From: an uncultured Poribacteria bacterium
Lineage (GTDB): Bacteria > Poribacteria > WGA-4E > WGA-3G
NCBI GenBank assembly: GCA_951813545.1
Contig: OX638352.1
Location: 5,241,966 to 5,305,965, forward strand
Direction of reading: 5' to 3'
Length of the DNA: 64,000 nt
In this document: positions 21,958 through 31,882 of the stretch, piece after piece
Layout of the letters: each line of letters starts with the position of its first letter
Position numbering within the stretch: position 1 is the stretch's first letter
The notes under the pieces: model-generated
The model's input: only the letters and a program-made list of their open reading frames with translations
Database searches by the model: none
Told to the model about the DNA's origin: nothing
Made by a program: the position numbers and the translations under genes

Positions 21958-24288
21958 CTACCGCGAGCGCCCTTTCGGAATACGTGGTGAGCGTCGGTCA
22001 CGGAGATCGCGAGAGTTATTATCTCGCTGGTCATAGCGATTCCCACGCCGTTCGCGTGTATCATTAGAACGCCTGTCACGGGAATCACGCGAATCCCGAT
22101 TCTCACGGTAGTTTGAACGTCCGCCATCTCGGGAGTCCCTAGAAGCGTTCCAATCAGATGAGGGCTCGCGTTCCTCACTTGACTCGATATTCAATTCTTC
22201 AACCGGCACATCGCCTACAGCAACGAGCGTTAGGTCCACGCGATCCTGTTCGTCAATGGTAAGAATACGGACGGTGACCTCGTCACCAACCTGCATAACG
22301 TCCTCTGCGCGACGGACATACCCGTCTCCCATCTGCGAAATATGAACAAGCCCATCCTTGCCGGGCAAGATTTCTACAAACGCTCCGAAAGGTGCAGTTC
22401 GTACCACTTTACCGGTGTATTCCTTGCCAATTTCGGGCATAGCGGTGATCGCTCGAATTTTTTCCTCAGCACGTTTGACATCTTCCGCGCTCGTCGCAGC
22501 AATCTCCACAGTGCCATCATCTTCAATGTTAATGGTTGTGCTTGTCTCCTCCTGGATGCCCTGCACAGTTTTACCACGCGGACCGATGAGGTCCTTGATC
22601 TTCTGCTGCGCAATTTGGAGGGAGTAAATTCGAGGTGCGTAAGGCGAAAGTTCCGCACGCGGCTCAGCTATGACAGCGTTCATCTGCTCAATAACCGAAA
22701 GGCGTGCCTCTCTTGCTTGATGAATTGCACGGCGCATCAACTCAGGTGTGACACCGTCAATCTTGATGTCCATCTGTATGGCAGTAACACCATCACTGGT
22801 CCCAGCAACCTTGAAGTCCATATCACCAAGAAAATCTTCAGTACCGAGCATATCGGTAAGGATAGCTTCCTGCTCACCTTCCTTGATAAGACCAACACCG
22901 ACCCCTGCAACGTGTTTTTTAATGGGCACTCCCGCATCTAATAGTGCGAGCGTTGCGCCACAAACGGTTGCCATTGAAGAGGATGCATTAGATTCCAAAA
23001 TCTCGGAGACGATTCGGATGGTATAGTGAAATTCCTCTTTATCTGGGATAACCGGTTCAAGTGCCTTTTCTGCGAGTGCCCCGTGCCCGATTTCTCGGCG
23101 TCCGGGTCCCATCATACGCTTGACCTCACCAGTACTGAATGGAGGAAAGTTATAGTGTAGGAAGAAGGAGCGTCTTGTCTCGCCATCAAGCCCGCGTTGG
23201 ACATCTTCATCACCGGATGTACCGAGTGTCGTTGCACAAAGTGCCTGTGTCTGTCCTCTGCTAAATAGAGCGGAACCGTGGGTGTGCGGGAGCAACGCCA
23301 CTTCTCCTGAAATCGAACGAATGTCGGTTAGACCGCGACCATCAACGCGTTTTCCTTGCGTAAGAATCGCTTCACGCATCTCCTCTTTTTCAATCTCACT
23401 TAAGATGGAGATGGTATCTTTTGCGGCATTGGCATCAACTTCCTCAGGCGTATCTTCAAGAATCTCTGAGAGCACCTCTGCTTGCACCTGTTCTAGGTAA
23501 TCTTCACGTAACTTTTTGTCTGACATCCCAATGGATTCCCGAATGCGTGACGTAGCAAGATGTCGGACACGATCACTGAGGTTGGATTCAACACTTTTAG
23601 ATGCATAGTCGCGTTTTGTGTTACTGCACCCTGCCGCCAATCCCTCTTGAAGTTTGATAATTTCTTTTATCTGTGCATGCGCCGTGATAATCGTATCAAT
23701 GACTTCATCTTCAGGAATTTCATGTCCACTGCCTTCAACGGACATTACAGCGTCTGCCTTACCACTGACGAACAATTCCATCGCAGAGGCATGTAATTCT
23801 TCATAAGTTGGGTTAATGATTAACTGGTCTTCAATTTTCCCAACGGTGACAGCAGCTACAGGTCCGTCAAAGGGTATATCGGAAATCGATAATGCGGCAG
23901 AAGTCCCGATAAGAGCGGGAACATCAGCCGGATGAACGCCATCCGATGAAAACACGTTACATAAAATTTGGACCTCAGACTTATAGTCTTTTGGGAAGAG
24001 TGGGCGGATGCAGTGGTCTATTAGACGAGCCACCAACTGTTCCGATGTTCCGGGACGCGGCTCTCGCCTACCATAAACTGTCGGTATACGTCCAGTAGCG
24101 TAAGCCCTCTCACGATAATCTACCGTTAACGGAAAGAAATCAAGGTCATGATCGCCATCATCGGCTACCACCGTAACTAAAACAACCGTTCCACCGTATT
24201 GGACCCAAACAGCACCGTCTGCCTGTTTCGCAACTTTTCCAGTTTCAATTGATAACTTCTCGCTCCCAAGTTGCATTTCAACTTTCAT
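21958..24288 (-). CDS. pnp: Polyribonucleotide nucleotidyltransferase with RD-rich tail
   Basis: 3'-5' phosphorolytic exoribonuclease of the degradosome. 776 aa from the ATG at 24288 (MKVEMQLGSEKLSIETGKVA); a longer frame to 24375 has no family likeness. Domains: RNase PH 1 (about 5-210), helical linker, RNase PH 2 (about 320-540, with RGQTQALCATTLG and the catalytic MDFKVAGTSDGVTAIQMD), KH (IGPRGKTVQGIQEETSTTINIED) and S1 (GKVVRTAPFGAFVEILPGKDGLVHIS). After S1 comes an unusual ~70-residue disordered tail of R, D, S and N (SRDSRDGG, RDSRDSRDRR...). It lies downstream of rpsO, the classic rpsO-pnp order. Confidence 0.98.
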   Translation of the reverse strand: MKVEMQLGSEKLSIETGKVAKQADGAVWVQYGGTVVLVTVVADDGDHDLDFFPLTVDYRERAYATGRIPTVYGRREPRPGTSEQLVARLIDHCIRPLFPKDYKSEVQILCNVFSSDGVHPADVPALIGTSAALSISDIPFDGPVAAVTVGKIEDQLIINPTYEELHASAMELFVSGKADAVMSVEGSGHEIPEDEVIDTIITAHAQIKEIIKLQEGLAAGCSNTKRDYASKSVESNLSDRVRHLATSRIRESIGMSDKKLREDYLEQVQAEVLSEILEDTPEEVDANAAKDTISILSEIEKEEMREAILTQGKRVDGRGLTDIRSISGEVALLPHTHGSALFSRGQTQALCATTLGTSGDEDVQRGLDGETRRSFFLHYNFPPFSTGEVKRMMGPGRREIGHGALAEKALEPVIPDKEEFHYTIRIVSEILESNASSSMATVCGATLALLDAGVPIKKHVAGVGVGLIKEGEQEAILTDMLGTEDFLGDMDFKVAGTSDGVTAIQMDIKIDGVTPELMRRAIHQAREARLSVIEQMNAVIAEPRAELSPYAPRIYSLQIAQQKIKDLIGPRGKTVQGIQEETSTTINIEDDGTVEIAATSAEDVKRAEEKIRAITAMPEIGKEYTGKVVRTAPFGAFVEILPGKDGLVHISQMGDGYVRRAEDVMQVGDEVTVRILTIDEQDRVDLTLVAVGDVPVEELNIESSEEREPSSDWNASRDSRDGGRSNYRENRDSRDSRDRRSNDTRERRGNRYDQRDNNSRDLRDRRSPRIPKGRSR

Positions 24289-24552
24289 TCTATATACTAC
24301 TCCTATATTTCCATTTTTCGTCGTGTCACCAAATGTGGACACCCAAAAGGCGGTTAAAGAACAGTCCTTACTCAAAAATGTCTTACCAATTTGAGAATGA
24401 TGCCTTTAGTTTAATTAATTAAAAATAACTATCACAGAATGCGGCTTCGACAATATTTCAAGGGTATTCACCACAAGATCGAACGTATTCGTCTTCCGCT
24501 CATCACCAAGCAGAAAACCAACTTGGTGCCAGTATAAAATTTAACTGCTCCT

Positions 24553-24831
24553 CTATCCAATAGTGTCACGGATCTCAAGTTCATTAACTAAACGGTAATA
24601 GCGTGTAATGTCTTTTTTGTAAAGATACCGTAACAAGCGGCGCTGCTTGCCAACGAGTCGGTAGAGACCATGAAGCGAATGATAATCCTTCTGGTGCGTC
24701 TGCAAATGTTCAGTCAACTGTTCAATACGCGCGGTCAAAATTGCCACTTGAGCCTCCGGGGAACCGGTGTCCTGTTGGTGTATCTGGTACTGCTGGATCA
24801 ATTCCTTCTTCTCTGCTGCACCAATAGCCAA
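24553..24831 (-). CDS. rpsO: 30S ribosomal protein S15 (TTG start)
   Basis: Binds the central domain of 16S rRNA. 92 aa: AIGAAEKKELIQQYQIHQQDTGSPEAQ, then HLQTHQKDYHSLHGLYRLVG and KQRRLLRYLYKKD. I chose the TTG at 24831 because an exceptionally strong ribosome site, AAAAGGAGGTGA, ends 5 nt upstream and the length then equals the family norm. The frame is open to another TTG at 24858, but that would bury the site. The spacing to pnp is 264 bp with a CACCAAG/CTTGGTG hairpin (24504-24528) lacking a U-run. Confidence 0.97.
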   Translation of the reverse strand: MAIGAAEKKELIQQYQIHQQDTGSPEAQVAILTARIEQLTEHLQTHQKDYHSLHGLYRLVGKQRRLLRYLYKKDITRYYRLVNELEIRDTIG

Positions 24832-25064
24832 TTGTGTCACCTCCTTTTCGTCAAACAACTAACTTTATAAAAAATAATAAGCTTTAAAAACTTTCAAAAT
24901 TCGAGAAAAATAGTTCCATAACTATATGAGATGAAAGCTAACCCACATTTGGGACATCGCTTCTATTCCTCTCTACATTTGATACATATATAATACCACA
25001 AATCAACCTAAAATACAAATTAAACTCGTGTTTCCAAGCAGTGTTTGCGTTTAATCGGCTATGC

Positions 25065-26036
25065 CTACAAAGAGGGAGACGCTGCAAGAATGTCCACTGC
25101 AGATGCAATGTCGCGCTGGATCTGTTGAATCAGAATCTCTGGACTTGGAAACTTCCGCTCACTTCTAATTTTCTCTACGAAAAATATTTCTATAGGTTCG
25201 CCGTAGATGATTTCATCGAAATCAAAGAAGTGTCCTTCTACCTGAACATCCTCACCGTTAAATGTAGGACGCATCCCAATATTCAATACGCCGTCTAACA
25301 ACCGCTCCTCTAATCTTGCCCGGATAGCATAAACACCATTAGGCGGACAGACTTGATTCTGGAGGTCTATATTGGCAGTCGGAAAGCCAATTTTTCTGCC
25401 ACGACCATCGCCGTGAACGACATTACCAACCAAGGAATAGGGACGTCCCAATAACTCCTCACTCCACTTAAGATCACCTCGCGCGAGTGCTTCGCGGATA
25501 CGGGTGCTATGAACAGGTGCTCCGTTTATTTCTGTCGGTGGGACAATGGAAACATCAAACGGATATTTCTGACTGAGTACTTTTAACCGTTCCGCATTGC
25601 CGGCACGGTCTTTACCAAACTGACAGGCATATCCTACAACGACATGTCTGGCTCGGCATTTCTCCAAGAGAACTCGTTCTACAAAGAATTCGGGAGACAT
25701 CGATGCAATTTGTGCATCAAAGCTGAGCATGATAATCTCGTCAATGCTAAACTGTTGGAGTATTTCGACACGTTTGGAGAGAGGTGTCAGGACAGGCGGA
25801 CATCGCTCTGGCGCAAGGAAGGCAAGTGGATGCGGGTAGAAACCAACCAATATACTCATCAATTCATCTTGTGCAGCCCGTTTAAGAAGGGTGTCAATAA
25901 CTGCTTGGTGACCAATGTGGATGCCATCAAACACACCGAAAGTAACAACGGTTTCTCTGCCGAATTCAACGATGTCGTCCAAACTATAAATTGGGGTTGC
26001 GACCTGTAGATCGCTCCTACTGCAGGCGTTTTCCAC
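25065..26036 (-). CDS. ribF: Bifunctional riboflavin kinase / FAD synthetase
   Basis: Makes FMN from riboflavin and then FAD. The FAD synthetase half has TFGVFDGIHIGHQAVI (nucleotidyltransferase GxFDGxHxGH) and STRIREALARGD. The riboflavin kinase half has GNVVHGDGRGRKIGFPTANID and then PPNGVYA. I prefer the GTG at 26036, 3 bp past the nrnA stop with AAAAGGG 9 nt upstream; a TTG at 26057 overlapping nrnA would add seven residues. It sits in the usual rbfA-nrnA-(truB)-ribF-rpsO neighbourhood, but no truB is present between nrnA and ribF. Confidence 0.95.
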   Translation of the reverse strand: MENACSRSDLQVATPIYSLDDIVEFGRETVVTFGVFDGIHIGHQAVIDTLLKRAAQDELMSILVGFYPHPLAFLAPERCPPVLTPLSKRVEILQQFSIDEIIMLSFDAQIASMSPEFFVERVLLEKCRARHVVVGYACQFGKDRAGNAERLKVLSQKYPFDVSIVPPTEINGAPVHSTRIREALARGDLKWSEELLGRPYSLVGNVVHGDGRGRKIGFPTANIDLQNQVCPPNGVYAIRARLEERLLDGVLNIGMRPTFNGEDVQVEGHFFDFDEIIYGEPIEIFFVEKIRSERKFPSPEILIQQIQRDIASAVDILAASPSL

Positions 26037-26041
26037 GTTGT

Positions 26042-27073
26042 TCAACCCTTTTGGCAATCACCTTGTCCCACGTGTCTTGGATCAATGTAGCGTTGGGCAG
26101 TTTGAACAAGGGTAGCAATCGCTAAGAGATAGGGCATAACAATTCGACAGCCTGCGGCGCGTGCGTGCCCGCCCCCCTCGAATTCTGCAGCGAGTTGGCT
26201 AACATCAACGCCCCCTTGGCTCCGCAGACTCACTTTCGTACTTCGATCTGCCATTTCAGATGCACAGAGTGCTACTTCAACACCTTTAATCGCTTGAATC
26301 TGGTTTACGACCCCTTCTACTGCGTCAGCAGTCGTCCTGGTTTTGCGAAACATTGTCTGTGTTGCATACACGGACGCTATCTTTCCATCATCCGTTATTT
26401 GCAATGTACGGAGGACTTCACTCAACAGGTGCATCTTCGTAACAGGGACCTGTTCATAGACGTTTCGATAGACTTCATCCGGGGCGAATCCTCCTATCTC
26501 AATTAATTCCGCTGCGATTTGATGTGTTTCGGCTGTTGTATTACTATAGCGAAAACAACCGGTATCAAACATCAATCCCGTATAGAGGCAAAGTGCACAT
26601 GCTTTGTCTATCGGCGTTTGATGGGACTTAATGAGTTTGTAAACAATCTCTGAGGTGGAAGAGGCAGAAGGTACAATGAGGTTGACATCACCGAACGCCT
26701 CCGCAGTGGCGTGATGATCGATGTTAATGAGGCTTTGGGTAGGGGACAAGGTTTTGGACAGAGTTTTGCCGATTCGCTCAAGTGTGCTTGCGTCTAAGAC
26801 AACCAACACCTCTGGTCGATATGTTCCAATAGAACGCGCGCTCTCAATACTCTCCCAAAACGGGAGGAATCTATAGTTAGCAGGCACCGCATCTGTATTA
26901 AACATTTTAACAGATTTTCCGAGTCTCGTGAGAAACAAATAGAGACTTAGTTCGGAACCGATTGCATCGCCATCAGGGTTAATATGTGTTGAGAGGGCAA
27001 AGTTATGATACCGATCAAATAAAGTAAGAAGAGTACTATAGTTCTGCATATCAACCATCTGTGAGGTGTTCAT
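26042..27073 (-). CDS. nrnA: DHH-family oligoribonuclease / pAp phosphatase (NrnA-like)
   Basis: Degrades nanoRNA and dephosphorylates pAp. 343 aa. DHH domain motifs: STHINPDGDAIGSEL (motif I), VVLDAST (II), INIDHHATAEAFGD (III) and MFDTGCFRYSNT (IV). The DHHA1 domain ends with SLRSQGGVDVSQLA and FEGGGHARAAG. The ATG overlaps the rbfA stop by 4 nt (ATGA), a coupled pair. Confidence 0.95.
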   Translation of the reverse strand: MNTSQMVDMQNYSTLLTLFDRYHNFALSTHINPDGDAIGSELSLYLFLTRLGKSVKMFNTDAVPANYRFLPFWESIESARSIGTYRPEVLVVLDASTLERIGKTLSKTLSPTQSLINIDHHATAEAFGDVNLIVPSASSTSEIVYKLIKSHQTPIDKACALCLYTGLMFDTGCFRYSNTTAETHQIAAELIEIGGFAPDEVYRNVYEQVPVTKMHLLSEVLRTLQITDDGKIASVYATQTMFRKTRTTADAVEGVVNQIQAIKGVEVALCASEMADRSTKVSLRSQGGVDVSQLAAEFEGGGHARAAGCRIVMPYLLAIATLVQTAQRYIDPRHVGQGDCQKG

Positions 27074-27453
27074 GAAACGTCCGTCGGGGGGTTTTCGGTT
27101 GTTTCGTCTTCAGACGCGACAGACTTGAGAAGTCCATCTATTTTGAAGAGATAGTCCGCAGATTCATCAATAGCAAACCGAAGCTCCGGCGAATAGCGAA
27201 GCGTCAAACGGTTCCCGATCTCGCGCCTAAGAAACCCGGCTGCACTCTTTAAACCGGCGAGTGTTTCATTCTTCTGCTCCTCGTCGCCGATAACGCTCAC
27301 TTTCACATCTACATACTTCAGATCCGGTGATACGGATGCCTGTGTGACAGTGCAAAATGCGACACGTGGATCTTTGACAGAACGTTGGATAATCTCGCTC
27401 AGCTCCCGCTGGATGAGTGCTCCTACTCGATCCTGTCTTCTATTATCTACCAT
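27070..27453 (-). CDS. rbfA: Ribosome-binding factor A
   Basis: KH-like factor for 30S maturation near the 16S 5' end. 127 aa. NRRQDRVGALIQRELSEIIQ, DPRVAFCTVTQASVSPDLKY and AGFLRREIGNRLTLRYSPEL are diagnostic. It is preceded by a DUF503 gene and coupled to nrnA. The C-terminus is a short acidic tail. The upstream 47 bp contain a copy of the AGCAAGTTTTAGCTTGC hairpin (27472-27488). Confidence 0.97.
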   Translation of the reverse strand: MVDNRRQDRVGALIQRELSEIIQRSVKDPRVAFCTVTQASVSPDLKYVDVKVSVIGDEEQKNETLAGLKSAAGFLRREIGNRLTLRYSPELRFAIDESADYLFKIDGLLKSVASEDETTENPPTDVS

Positions 27454-27500
27454 GGCGTTCTTATCTCCAGCAGCAAGTTTTAGCTTGCGAATTTTATTAA

Positions 27501-27785
27501 TTAAAAGAAAAATTCCGTTTCGTAATCTACTAACTCAGCATCTATGTTCGTCTCAATAAAAGTGATGACATGCGAGATAACCTTATTTAGATGCCCCACG
27601 TCATTGGAAACTGAAACGGCAGCTAATACCGCGAACTGATGTGCATCCAACGCTTCGACTTCAGCAATGGCAATATTGAAACGATTTTTGAGTCTCGCGA
27701 TGAGACTTTTAACAACCCGGCGTTTTGCCTTCAGTGAGTGGCTATCCGGGATACGGAGACGGATTTTACAAACACCAATGTGCAT
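27501..27785 (-). CDS. DUF503 (YlxP-like) protein
   Basis: 94 aa ferredoxin-like small protein of the DUF503 family, commonly between infB and rbfA as here. MHIGVCKIRLRIPDSHSLKAKRRVVKSL is the signature; then FNIAIAEVEALDAHQFAVLAAVSVSNDV. B. subtilis YlxP has been tied to ribosome assembly, but the exact role is not settled. Confidence 0.93.
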   Translation of the reverse strand: MHIGVCKIRLRIPDSHSLKAKRRVVKSLIARLKNRFNIAIAEVEALDAHQFAVLAAVSVSNDVGHLNKVISHVITFIETNIDAELVDYETEFFF

Positions 27786-27984
27786 GGAAAGCGTTAATCA
27801 ATTGTAGGCGCGACTTTATGGAGTGTAAAGATTTAAACGGGTAATCTCGCTGATTCCGTAACCGAGGTAGGGCTTTCGTATAGCCGTACCGAGCATCGTT
27901 ATGAAATTATCCCATTAATAATTTTTAGCTCTCCATCCAACCGCGCCTTTCATGAAAATAGGCTATTATATAAACAAAAACAGT

Positions 27985-30024
27985 CTACGAAAGTGAGCGT
28001 GCCACCTGCTCGTGAACATAACACTCAAGAACATCGCCAACCTTCAGGTCGTCAAACGTCTCAATACCTATCCCGCATTCATAGTTCGCTTGCACCTCGT
28101 TTACACTGTCTTTGAACCGCCGGAGCGAATTGACTTTACCTTCGTGAATCAATCTATTATCGCGAAGGATGCGGAGGGGCTGGTTGTAGGAAATCCGTCC
28201 CCAATTGACGTAACTACCAGCAACTAAACCAAGACGTGGCACTTTAAACAACTCACGAACCTCTGCACGTCCGATAACGACTTCCCGCACCTCAGGATCA
28301 AGCAAACCTTCCATAGCAGAATGGATATAGGAAATGAGATTATAAATAACGTTGTAGGTACGAACATCAATACCCTCAGTTTCCTTGGCTTGCACTGCTT
28401 CTGTGGTAGGATGAACGTTGAACCCGACGACAATGGCATCGGATGCAGAAGCAAGCAAAATGTCGGTTTCAGTGATCCCACCGACCGCTTGATGAATAAT
28501 GTTGATTTTAACCTCATCGGTACTCAATTCAAGTAGCGACGAGGCAACCGCCTGCACAGAACCTTGTACATCGCCTTTTAGAACAACGTTTAATTCTTTG
28601 ATTTCGCCTTCCTGAATCTGTTGGAAGAGGTTTTCCAAACTGACGTGGCTGTTTGCTCCGAGTTGTTCATTGCGATACTGGTCCTGGCGAGTTTCGCTGA
28701 TAGCGCGTGCATCCTTATCGGACTCAACGACATAGAATCTGTCGCCTGCCTCCGGTACGCCAGTAAAACCAAGCACCTCAACGGGACATGAAGGAGCAGC
28801 TTCCTTCATCCGCTTCCCAAAATCGTCCATCATTGCCCTAACTTTTCCGGAGTACCTACCTGAAATGAAAACATCGCCAACCCTCAACGTTCCAGACTGG
28901 ACAAGGACGGTTGCCACAGCACCACGTCCTTTATCGACCTGTGCTTCAATAACAACGCCGCGTGCCGGTTTATTCGGGTTCGCCTTGAGTTCAAGCAGCG
29001 CCGCTTCCAGAAGGAGCATCTCAAGCAAAAAGTCAATGCCAGTACCTTCTATTGCGGAGGTTTCAACACAAATTGTTTGTCCACCCCAATCCTCTGGAAG
29101 GAGTTCCTGCTCTGCCAATTGTTGTTTGACATAATCTGAACGTGCCCCCGGAACATCTATTTTGTTAATAGCAACCACAATTGGAACCTTAGCAGCTTTT
29201 GCGTGGTTGATCGCCTCAATTGTTTGAGGCATGACACCGTCGTCAGCCGCGACAATGAGCACAACAATATCTGTTACCTGGGCACCACGCGCCCGCATGG
29301 CGGTAAAAGCAGCGTGCCCTGGCGTATCCAAGAAAACGACGCTTCCGCCCTCCAATGTCACATGGTAAGCACCAATATGTTGTGTTATATTCCCGGCTTC
29401 AGATTCGCTTATATTTGATTGACGAATAGAGTCCAAAAGAGAAGTTTTACCGTGGTCAACGTGTCCCATAATTGTGACGACTGGAGCGCGAGGTTGTAAA
29501 GATTCCGGTTCATCTGGTGTATCGGCTAACAAATCTTCTTCAAGTGTCCTCAATTTAACCACTTCAAAATTCAAGTGGCTCCCAAGCATCACAAGCGTAT
29601 CGTAATCAAGACGCTGGTTTATATTCGCCATCACTTTCAACTTCATAAGTCGCATAATCAATGCTGAAGGTTGCAATCCAAGTGATGTGGCAAGATCCGC
29701 GACGGTTGCCCCTTCTGTTATTTGTAAACTACTCGCTGTATCAGTTTCTGCCTCTGAAGTATCTGCAACAGAGTCTTCGGTTTCAGAAACAGTTTCCTCT
29801 ATCGGATCATCAGCCAACTCTGATTCGAGAAGCGCGACAGTATCCGGGTCAAGCGTACTCATACCGCTCTTAACACGAATACCATGCTCCTCCAGCAATG
29901 AGATAAGCTCTTTGTTTGTTAGGTTGTATTGTTTTGCCAATTCATAAACCCGCTTATTCGGGCTTTTATTTTCTTTCTGATCACCTTTGGCGGGCCTTCG
30001 CCGCTGTCGTGAGGACTCTCTCAT
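27985..30024 (-). CDS. infB: Translation initiation factor IF-2
   Basis: GTPase that places fMet-tRNA in the P site. 679 aa from the ATG at 30024 (AAAGGAGGAATTACT upstream). An N-terminal region (1-170) has two helical IF2_N-type modules: KRVYELAKQYNLTNKELISL and ATVADLATSLGLQPSALIMRL. The G domain follows: GHVDHGKTSLLD (G1), FLDTPGHAAFTAMRARGAQ (G3), NKIDVPG (G4), ETSA (G5). Domains II to IV complete it. The start overlaps the ylxR stop by 4 nt (ATGA). Confidence 0.98.
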   Translation of the reverse strand: MRESSRQRRRPAKGDQKENKSPNKRVYELAKQYNLTNKELISLLEEHGIRVKSGMSTLDPDTVALLESELADDPIEETVSETEDSVADTSEAETDTASSLQITEGATVADLATSLGLQPSALIMRLMKLKVMANINQRLDYDTLVMLGSHLNFEVVKLRTLEEDLLADTPDEPESLQPRAPVVTIMGHVDHGKTSLLDSIRQSNISESEAGNITQHIGAYHVTLEGGSVVFLDTPGHAAFTAMRARGAQVTDIVVLIVAADDGVMPQTIEAINHAKAAKVPIVVAINKIDVPGARSDYVKQQLAEQELLPEDWGGQTICVETSAIEGTGIDFLLEMLLLEAALLELKANPNKPARGVVIEAQVDKGRGAVATVLVQSGTLRVGDVFISGRYSGKVRAMMDDFGKRMKEAAPSCPVEVLGFTGVPEAGDRFYVVESDKDARAISETRQDQYRNEQLGANSHVSLENLFQQIQEGEIKELNVVLKGDVQGSVQAVASSLLELSTDEVKINIIHQAVGGITETDILLASASDAIVVGFNVHPTTEAVQAKETEGIDVRTYNVIYNLISYIHSAMEGLLDPEVREVVIGRAEVRELFKVPRLGLVAGSYVNWGRISYNQPLRILRDNRLIHEGKVNSLRRFKDSVNEVQANYECGIGIETFDDLKVGDVLECYVHEQVARSLS

Positions 30025-30389
30025 AGTAATTCCTCCTTTTCTTCGCTTGTGCTTGCGGGTTGCTGGCTCCATTGAAGAAGCACCTGTTCAAACCGCACTA
30101 TAATCTCATGTGTCAGTTGTGCACGTAATAAAGAATTAATCCGTTTCGGAGACTTAAACGCTTTTTGAATGCAGGCTTGAGAGAGACAAACGTACGCCCC
30201 ACGCCCGGGTAACCGTTTTCGACAGTCAATTTGCAGTCCTTTGTCCGGTTGACATACGAACCGAATTAACGTTTTCTGCGGAAATTTCTGACGGCACCCA
30301 ATGCAAGTGCGAATAACATCCCTCAACAACTTCACCCACTCTTTTGAACTTGCTCCTAATCTATCAATCAGTATATCTATAGTCTCCAC
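30021..30389 (-). CDS. ylxR: YlxR (DUF448) RNA-binding protein
   Basis: 122 aa from a GTG at 30389. The fold signature is RTCIGCRQKFPQKTLIRFV and then KRLPGRGAYVCLSQACIQKA, with the conserved GRGAY loop. In Firmicutes YlxR (RnpM) modulates RNase P; that role is not shown outside them. About 28 residues precede the core, and a Gln/Glu-rich tail extends to the infB overlap. It is in the universal nusA-ylxR-infB order. Confidence 0.93.
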   Translation of the reverse strand: METIDILIDRLGASSKEWVKLLRDVIRTCIGCRQKFPQKTLIRFVCQPDKGLQIDCRKRLPGRGAYVCLSQACIQKAFKSPKRINSLLRAQLTHEIIVRFEQVLLQWSQQPASTSEEKEELL

Positions 30390-30429
30390 TTAGACAGTGG
30401 AGACGACAAGAAAACACCTTTGAAAATTA

Positions 30430-31761
30430 CTAAGACTTATCATCAACTTCAGCAGCGTCACTCGTCTCCTCTTCGGCGTCCTCGTCTGAATCAAGGATCG
30501 GAGCATCCTCGATAGGTGTCTCTGCCGCCTCAACTTCCAGACTCTCCGTGTCCACTTCTTCCTGAACATCCTCTGCTGAACTCATTAATTCTTCAGAATC
30601 TGTTGTGTCAGATACCTCGGTGGGCGTACTTGCGTTGGCATCCTCGTCCGAGGTGTCCGGTGGACCTTCAGCCGTGGCATCAGGATTCTCTTCCTCTTCA
30701 ACTGGTTTAAAAAGTTCATCAATCGAAACGGTTGCTTCAGATTCACCTTTTATGTCAACCTTCCAACCCGTCAATTTTGCAGCGAGCCTCGCATTTTGCC
30801 CTCGCTGTCCGATTGCTAAGGAGAGTTCATTGTCCGGCACAATTACGCGAGCACTTCTGTCTTCTTCATTAAGCTCGACTCTACGCACGGCGACATGACC
30901 TAAAGCGTTAGCGATGAAGACGCTGGCATCCTCACTCCATTCAAGCACATCTATCTTTTCACCATCAAGTTCGCTGATGATAGTTTGGACCCGAATTCCC
31001 TTGACCCCAACACACGTACCTATGGCATCTATACCTTCTTCAGTTGCCTTGACAGCGACTTTTGCCCGGTTGCCGGGATCACGGGCAACCGCCATAACGG
31101 TGACTTGCCCTTCATAGATTTCAGGCACTTCCTGTTCAAACAGCATTGTGACAAGATCACGATGGGTTCGGGATACAATGACAGGAGCACCGCGAGTTTC
31201 ATTTTTCACCGACAAAATTAAACACTGCAACCGTTTACCGCGTTCGTAATTTTGGGAACGTGGTATCTCCCGCGGCGGTAAAAAGGCTTCTGTCTGTTCA
31301 AGATCCAAGACGATACCACCGCGTTCAAAACGCTGGACGTAGCCAGTGACGACCTCACCTTCGCGCCCCTCGAATTCGTGATAAATCTTCTCTCGCTCCG
31401 CTTGTTTTATTTTTTGGAAAAGGATTTGCTTCGCCAACTGTGCAGGAATCCGTCCAAACTCACTGGGGTTGATTTCGACCTTTAGCATCTGACCGAGTTC
31501 AACATCGTCTTGAATTTTCACGGCTTGCTCAATAGGGATCTCTGTGGAGAAGTCGCGCATAATATTAACGACTTTTTTAGGGACATAGCAACGTATATCC
31601 CCCTTCTCTAAATTAATCTCAACAGAAATGTTGGCTTCGGCACCGTAAATCCGTCGTGCAGCGGCGCGAAGTGCTTCTTCTATTGCCTCAATAAAGACTT
31701 GTTCCGGCAGATCCGTCTGTGCCGTGTTTTGACGAATAGCGTTTTGGAGATTCTCTAACAT
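30430..31761 (-). CDS. nusA: Transcription termination/antitermination protein NusA with acidic tail
   Basis: Binds RNA polymerase and nascent RNA; controls pausing and termination. 443 aa. N-terminal domain 1-125, S1 (GEVVTGYVQRFERGGIVLDL), KH1 and KH2 (IGTCVGVKGIRVQTIISELDGEKIDV; LSLAIGQRGQNARLAAKLTGWKVDI). After residue ~345 it ends in ~95 residues of very acidic low-complexity sequence (EEEENPDATAEG..., DSDEDAEEETSDAAEVDD) in place of the helical AR repeats of E. coli. It lies between rimP and ylxR. Confidence 0.97.
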   Translation of the reverse strand: MLENLQNAIRQNTAQTDLPEQVFIEAIEEALRAAARRIYGAEANISVEINLEKGDIRCYVPKKVVNIMRDFSTEIPIEQAVKIQDDVELGQMLKVEINPSEFGRIPAQLAKQILFQKIKQAEREKIYHEFEGREGEVVTGYVQRFERGGIVLDLEQTEAFLPPREIPRSQNYERGKRLQCLILSVKNETRGAPVIVSRTHRDLVTMLFEQEVPEIYEGQVTVMAVARDPGNRAKVAVKATEEGIDAIGTCVGVKGIRVQTIISELDGEKIDVLEWSEDASVFIANALGHVAVRRVELNEEDRSARVIVPDNELSLAIGQRGQNARLAAKLTGWKVDIKGESEATVSIDELFKPVEEEENPDATAEGPPDTSDEDANASTPTEVSDTTDSEELMSSAEDVQEEVDTESLEVEAAETPIEDAPILDSDEDAEEETSDAAEVDDKS

Positions 31762-31882
31762 AATAATTCCGCGGCACCTTATCTACACGGGCTTGCAAGC
31801 AGTACCCTGTATCGATTCAGTCCGCGTGCTCCTTTTCAATTTTCTTATATCCGGTTGCAATGTAATCCCTGACTCTTGCTGA

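Noticed and set aside
24504..24528. CACCAAG/CTTGGTG hairpin between rpsO and pnp as a terminator
   Set aside because: No U-run follows on the minus strand and rpsO-pnp is commonly cotranscribed; it could instead be an RNA-processing stem, but nothing here decides.
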